Assembly: GCA_963971535.1 (NCBI GenBank)
Contig: OZ020587.1
Coordinates: 159,849,856-159,913,855 of the forward strand
DNA from: Notolepis coatsorum
Lineage: Eukaryota > Chordata > Actinopteri > Aulopiformes > Paralepididae
Reading direction: 5' to 3'
Length of the DNA stretch: 64,000 nucleotides
Made by a program: the position numbers and the translations under genes. Below, one piece after another: positions 58,105 through 64,000 of this stretch. The notes under the pieces are model-generated. The model was not told the DNA's origin and did no database searches. It saw only the letters and a list, made by a program, of their open reading frames with translations. Numbering within the stretch: position 1 is the first letter of the stretch; every line of letters starts with the position of its first letter.

Positions 58105-58631
58105 ATATCCTAACCCAACCCCCTCCAATGTACAGTCATTTACCTAGTATGGTTTTGTCAATAGTCCAATGTACAATTTTGTTTGTTTGTACAGAGTCTC
58201 CCCCCCCTCAATGTACAGTTTTGCTTGCTTATACAGTGTGCCCCCCCCCCCAACCACCTCCAATGTAAATTACCCAGTATGGTTGTCAATATCCCAGTGT
58301 ACCCAACCCCCCCCACCCAACCTCCTCCAATGTACAGTTTCTACGTCAAATGTATATACTCCCTTTTCTTGACTCCTTCTGTATCACAAACAGTACTGTA
58401 TTTGCAAATCTGGTATGTCATAAATGTATAGATGTAGCAGTACTGACTATCTGTATGTCATGTATGTCATATATGTCCTGATGAATTGAAAATGGGGGAC
58501 CCTGGTGTAAACAAGACGAAAGTCTTTCTCTGGTCTGCATCCCCTTAACAATTGTGTGTATTGAGCTGTACTGTATTGTACCCATTCTGCAATCTGTTAA
58601 TAAAGTTTTCAATCAATCAATTCAATCAATC
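57401..58631 (+). mobile_element. 5'-truncated LINE insertion, copy 2
   Basis: Same 1,231-bp LINE piece with the same truncation point, tail and target duplication (57378-57400 and 58632-58654) in the same satellite context, 9,390 bp from copy 1. Two independent insertions would not share a 5' truncation point, so this is a duplicate made with its block. I see no base difference from copy 1. Confidence 0.9.
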
Positions 58632-61600
58632 AATCATGGTTTTAGCTCTGTGTTGTTGAGAGTTAAGTCATGGTTTTAGTTCCCCGTGTTGTTGAGAGTT
58701 AAGTCATGGTTTTAGCTCTGTGTTGTTGAGTTAAGTCATGGTTTTAGCTCCGTGTTGTTGAGAGTTAAGTCATGGTTTTAGCTCTGTCTTGTTGAGAGTT
58801 AAGTCATGGTTTTAGCTCTGTGTTGTTGAGAGTTAAGTCATGGTTTTAGCTCTGTGTTGTTGAGAGTTAAGTCATGGTTTTAGTTCCCTGTGTTGTTGAG
58901 AGTTAAGTCATGGTTTTAGCACTGTGTTGTTGAGAGTTAAGTCATGGTTTTAGATCTGTGTTGTTGAGTTAAGTCATGGTTTTAGCTCTGTGTTGTTGAG
59001 AGTTAAGTCATGGTTTTAGCTCTGTGTTGTTGAGAGTTAAGTCATGGTTTTAGCTCTGTCTTGTTGAGAGTTAAGTCATGGTTTTAGCTCCGTGTTGTTG
59101 AGAGTTAAGTCATGGTTTTAGCTCCCTGTTGTTGAGAGTTAAGTCATGGTTTTAAATCCGTGTTGTTGAGAGTTAAGTCATGGTTTTAGCTCTGTGTTGT
59201 TGAGTTAAGTCATGGTTTTAGCTCTGTGTTGTTGAGTTAAATCATGGTTTTAGCTCTGTGTTGTTGAGAGTTAAGTCATGGTTTTAGTTCCCCGTGTTGT
59301 TGAGAGTTAAGTCATGGTTTTAGCTCTGTGTTGTTGAGTTAAGTCATGGTTTTAGCTCCGTGTTGTTGAGAGTTAAGTCATGGTTTTAGCTCTGTCTTGT
59401 TGAGAGTTAAGTCATGGTTTTAGCTCTGTGTTGTTGAGTTAAGTCATGGTTTTAGCTCTGTGTTGTTGAGAGTTAAGTCATGGTTTTAGTTCCCTGTGTT
59501 GTTGAGAGTTAAGTCATAGTTTTAGCACTGTGTTGTTGAGTTAAGTCATGGTTTTAGCTCTGTGTTGTTGAGAGTTAAGTCATGGTTTTAGATCTGTGTT
59601 GTTGAGTTAAGTCATGGTTTTAGCTCTGTGTTGTTGAGAGTTAAGTCATGGTTTTAGCTCTGTGTTGTTGAGAGTTAAGTCATGGTTTTAGCTCTGTCTT
59701 GTTGAGAGTTAAGTCATGGTTTTAGCTCCGTGTTGTTGAGAGTTAAGTCATGGTTTTAGCTCTGTCTTGTTGAGAGTTAAGTCATGGTTTTAGCTCTGTC
59801 TTGTTGAGAGTTAAGTCATGGTTTTAGCTCCCTGTTGTTGAGAGTTAAGTCATGGTTTTAGCTCTGTGTTGTTGAGTTAAGTCATGGTTTTAGCTCTGTG
59901 TTGTTGAGTTAAGTCATGGTTTTAGCTCCGTGTTGTTGAGAGTTAAGTCATGGTTTTAGTTCCCTGTGTTGTTGAGAGTTAAGTCATGGTTTTAGCTCTG
60001 TGTTGTTGAGTTAAGTCATGGTTTTAGCTCCGTGTTGTTGAGAGTTAAGTCATGGTTTTAGCTCTGTCTTGTTGAGAGTTAAGTCATGGTTTTAGCTCCC
60101 TGTTGTTGAGAGTTAAGTCATGGTTTTAGCTCTGTGTTGTTGAGAGTTAAGTCATGGTTTTAGCTCCCTGTTGTTGAGAGTTAAGTCATGGTTTTAGCTC
60201 TGTGTTGTTGAGTTAAGTCATGGTTTTAGCTCTGTGTTGTTGAGTTAAGTCATGGTTTTAGCTCCCTGTTGTTGAGTTAAGTCATGGTTTTAGCTCTGTG
60301 TTGTTGAGTTAAGTCATGGTTTTAGCTCCGTGTTGTTGAGAGTTAAGTCATGGTTTTAGCTCTGTCTTGTTGAGAGTTAAGTCATGGTTTTAGCTCTGTG
60401 TTGTTGAGAGTTAAGTCATGGTTTTAGCTCTGTGTTGTTGAGAGTTAAGTCATGGTTTTAGTTCCCTGTGTTGTTGAGAGTTAAGTCATGGTTTTAGCTC
60501 TGTGTTGTTGAGTTAAGTCATGGTTTTAGCTCTGTGTTGTTGAGAGTTAAGTCATGGTTTTAGTTCCCTGTGTTGTTGAGAGTTAAGTCATGGTTTTAGC
60601 TCTGTGTTGTTGAGAGTTAAGTCATGGTTTTAGTTCCCTGTGTTGTTGAGAGTTAAGTCATGGTGTTAGCTCTGTCTTGTTGAGAGTTAAGTCATGGTTT
60701 TAGCTCTGTGTTGTTGAGAGTTAAGTCATGGTTTTAGCTCTGTGTTGAGTTAAGTCATGGTTTTAGCTCTGTGTTGTTGAGTTAAGTCATGCTTTTAGCC
60801 CTGTGTTGTTGAGAGTTAAGTCATGGTTTTAGCTCTGTGTTGTTGAGAGTTAAGTCATGGTTTTAGCTCTGTCTTGTTGAGAGTTAAGTCATGGTTTTAG
60901 CTCCGTGTTGTTGAGAGTTAAGTCATGGTTTTAGCTCTGTCTTGTTGAGAGTTAAGTCATGGTTTTAGCTCTGTCTTGTTGAGTTAAGTCATGGTTTTAG
61001 CTCCGTGTTGTTGAGAGTTAAGTCATGGTTTTAGCTCTGTCTTGTTGAGAGTTAAGTCATGGTTTTAGCTCCCTGTTGTTGAGAGTTAAGTCATGGTTTT
61101 AGCTCTGTGTTGAGTTAAGTCATGGTTTTAGCTCTGTGTTGTTGAGTTAAGTCATGCTTTTAGCCCTGTGTTGTTGAGAGTTAAGTCATGGTTTTAGCTC
61201 TGTGTTGTTGAGAGTTAAGTCATGGTTTTAGCTCTGTCTTGTTGAGAGTTAAGTCATGGTTTTAGCTCCGTGTTGTTGAGAGTTAAGTCATGGTTTTAGC
61301 TCTGTGTTGTTGAGAGTTAAGTCATGGTTTTAGCTCTGTGTTGTTGAGAGTTAAGTCATGGTTTTAGCTCTGTCTTGTTGAGAGTTAAGTCATGGTTTTA
61401 GCTCCGTGTTGTTGAGAGTTAAGTCATGGTTTTAGCTCCCTGTTGTTGAGAGTTAAGTCATGGTTTTAAATCCGTGTTGTTGAGAGTTAAGTCATGGTTT
61501 TAGCTCTGTGTTGTTGAGTTAAGTCATGGTTTTAGCTCTGTGTTGTTGAGTTAAATCATGGTTTTAGCTCTGTGTTGTTGAGAGTTAAGTCATGGTTTTA

Positions 61601-64000
61601 GTTCCCCGTGTTGTTGAGAGTTAAGTCATGGTTTTAGCTCTGTGTTGTTGAGTTAAGTCATGGTTTTAGCTCCGTGTTGTTGAGAGTTAAGTCATGGTTT
61701 TAGCTCTGTCTTGTTGAGAGTTAAGTCATGGTTTTAGCTCTGTGTTGTTGAGTTAAGTCATGGTTTTAGCTCTGTGTTGTTGAGAGTTAAGTCATGGTTT
61801 TAGTTCCCTGTGTTGTTGAGAGTTAAGTCATAGTTTTAGCACTGTGTTGTTGAGTTAAGTCATGGTTTTAGCTCTGTGTTGTTGAGAGTTAAGTCATGGT
61901 TTTAGATCTGTGTTGTTGAGTTAAGTCATGGTTTTAGCTCTGTGTTGTTGAGAGTTAAGTCATGGTTTTAGCTCTGTGTTGTTGAGAGTTAAGTCATGGT
62001 TTTAGCTCTGTCTTGTTGAGAGTTAAGTCATGGTTTTAGCTCCGTGTTGTTGAGAGTTAAGTCATGGTTTTAGCTCTGTCTTGTTGAGAGTTAAGTCATG
62101 GTTTTAGCTCTGTCTTGTTGAGAGTTAAGTCATGGTTTTAGCTCCCTGTTGTTGAGAGTTAAGTCATGGTTTTAGCTCTGTGTTGTTGAGTTAAGTCATG
62201 GTTTTAGCTCTGTGTTGTTGAGTTAAGTCATGGTTTTAGCTCCGTGTTGTTGAGAGTTAAGTCATGGTTTTAGTTCCCTGTGTTGTTGAGAGTTAAGTCA
62301 TGGTTTTAGCTCTGTGTTGAGTTAAGTCATGGTTTTAGCTCCGTGTTGTTGAGAGTTAAGTCATGGTTTTAGCTCTGTCTTGTTGAGAGTTAAGTCATGG
62401 TTTTAGCTCCCTGTTGTTGAGAGTTAAGTCATGGTTTTAGCTCTGTGTTGTTGAGAGTTAAGTCATGGTTTTAGCTCCCTGTTGTTGAGAGTTAAGTCAT
62501 GGTTTTAGCTCTGTGTTGTTGAGTTAAGTCATGGTTTTAGCTCTGTGTTGTTGAGTTAAGTCATGGTTTTAGCTCCCTGTTGTTGAGTTAAGTCATGGTT
62601 TTAGCTCTGTGTTGTTGAGTTAAGTCATGGTTTTAGCTCCGTGTTGTTGAGAGTTAAGTCATGGTTTTAGCTCTGTCTTGTTGAGAGTTAAGTCATGGTT
62701 TTAGCTCTGTGTTGTTGAGAGTTAAGTCATGGTTTTAGCTCTGTGTTGTTGAGAGTTAAGTCATGGTTTTAGTTCCCTGTGTTGTTGAGAGTTAAGTCAT
62801 GGTTTTAGCTCTGTGTTGTTGAGTTAAGTCATGGTTTTAGCTCTGTGTTGTTGAGAGTTAAGTCATGGTTTTAGTTCCCTGTGTTGTTGAGAGTTAAGTC
62901 ATGGTTTTAGCTCTGTGTTGTTGAGAGTTAAGTCATGGTTTTAGTTCCCTGTGTTGTTGAGAGTTAAGTCATGGTGTTAGCTCTGTCTTGTTGAGAGTTA
63001 AGTCATGGTTTTAGCTCTGTGTTGTTGAGAGTTAAGTCATGGTTTTAGCTCTGTGTTGAGTTAAGTCATGGTTTTAGCTCTGTGTTGTTGAGTTAAGTCA
63101 TGCTTTTAGCCCTGTGTTGTTGAGAGTTAAGTCATGGTTTTAGCTCTGTGTTGTTGAGAGTTAAGTCATGGTTTTAGCTCTGTCTTGTTGAGAGTTAAGT
63201 CATGGTTTTAGCTCCGTGTTGTTGAGAGTTAAGTCATGGTTTTAGCTCTGTCTTGTTGAGAGTTAAGTCATGGTTTTAGCTCTGTCTTGTTGAGTTAAGT
63301 CATGGTTTTAGCTCCGTGTTGTTGAGAGTTAAGTCATGGTTTTAGCTCTGTCTTGTTGAGAGTTAAGTCATGGTTTTAGCTCCCTGTTGTTGAGAGTTAA
63401 GTCATGGTTTTAGCTCTGTGTTGAGTTAAGTCATGGTTTTAGCTCTGTGTTGTTGAGTTAAGTCATGCTTTTAGCCCTGTGTTGTTGAGAGTTAAGTCAT
63501 GGTTTTAGCTCTGTGTTGTTGAGAGTTAAGTCATGGTTTTAGCTCTGTCTTGTTGAGAGTTAAGTCATGGTTTTAGCTCTGTGTTGTTGAGAGTTAAGTC
63601 ATGGTTTTAGCTCTGTCTTGTTGAGAGTTAAGTCATGGTTTTAGCTCTGTCTTGTTGAGAGTTAAGTCATGGTTTTAGCTCCCTGTTGTTGAGAGTTAAG
63701 TCATGGTTTTAGCTCTGTGTTGTTGAGTTAAGTCATGGTTTTAGCTCTGTGTTGTTGAGTTAAGTCATGGTTTTAGCTCCGTGTTGTTGAGAGTTAAGTC
63801 ATGGTTTTAGTTCCGTGTTGTTGAGAGTTAAGTCATGGTTTTAACTCTGTGTTGTTGAGTTAAGTCATGGTTTTAGCTCCGTGTTGTTGAGAGTTAAGTC
63901 ATGGTTTTAGCTCCCTGTTGTTGAGAGTTAAGTCATGGTTTTAGCTCTGTGTTGTTGAGTTAAGTCATGGTTTTAGCTCGGTGTTGTTGAGAGTTAAGTC
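58632..64000 (+). repeat. 34-bp satellite, segment 5, runs off the window
   Basis: The array continues to the last base in the same unit and strand, so its right end is outside the window. The first part (to about 60.86 kb) is the duplicate of 49.24-51.47 kb. After that a 2,311-bp tandem duplication is visible: the CATGCTTTTAGCCCTG marker occurs at 60788 and 61153 (365 bp apart) and again at 63099 and 63464 (365 bp apart). Further empty LINE-type contexts occur (AATCATGG near 61553). Confidence 0.95.

Noticed and set aside
57401-58631. LINE copy 2 as an independent insertion
   Set aside because: Identical truncation point, tail, target duplication and flanking satellite on both sides.
10257-64000. 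CRISPR array (repeat of about 34 bp starting with GTTTTAG-like sequence)
   Set aside because: Units follow each other without spacers, length varies, no cas genes are near, and the setting is eukaryotic.

Overview
The window looks like animal nuclear DNA, most likely a ray-finned fish. The evidence is indirect: a tRNA-derived SINE of a teleost-like type, LINE 3' tails in teleost style (a 'GGGATCAATAAAGG' end and a 'GATGACAATA...GAATCTAATC' end), hAT elements with perfect 8-bp target duplications, and long G/C and CT runs. I see no host protein-coding gene, no rRNA, no true tRNA gene, no CRISPR array and no bacterial-type operon. About 85% of the window by length is tandem repeat.

Layout. Positions 1-10256 are a mosaic of short unique stretches, transposon remains and small tandem arrays: a G14/C16 pair, a 16-bp minisatellite (849-1846), a LINE 3' end (about 1960-2162), a 1084-bp foldback hAT with a broken transposase tail and an internal minisatellite (2661-3744), a second LINE 3' end (about 4195-4425), a roughly 370-bp inverted-repeat element, a possible piggyBac-type element (5112-6082), a 31-bp minisatellite, a truncated SINE (6721-6870), a 3-kb CT-rich array (6871-9828) and a GA microsatellite (10063-10206).

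From about 10257 to the right edge (64000), and presumably beyond, there is one enormous satellite. It has a unit of about 34 bp, always in the same orientation, with roughly 49.9 kb of satellite and on the order of 1,500 units by length. Only four insertions interrupt it, and they are two elements each present twice: a 687-bp non-autonomous hAT (15855-16541 and 20943-21629, offset 5,088 bp) and a 1,231-bp 5'-truncated LINE fragment (48011-49241 and 57401-58631, offset 9,390 bp).

The main result is how this satellite grew. Rare unit variants act as barcodes and show segmental duplications at many scales: about 0.37, 1.3-1.5, 2.3, 5.1, 6.5, 9.4 and 13.7 kb. The two inserted elements are clean time markers. 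Each occurs in two duplicated blocks, and each also has an unoccupied paralogous site in the same array, one copy of the target sequence in otherwise matching context. The length differences are exactly element plus one target duplication (695 bp and 1,254 bp). So each element inserted once and was then copied as passenger DNA when blocks of satellite were duplicated. The variant GCACTG was seen only to the right of about 32.6 kb, which suggests the array is divided into separately homogenised domains.

Limits: everything was read by eye. Block boundaries inside the satellite are good to about one or two units. The near-identity of large blocks could be partly an assembly artefact, which only raw long reads could settle. 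LINE and hAT subfamily names are not assigned beyond what the sequence supports.
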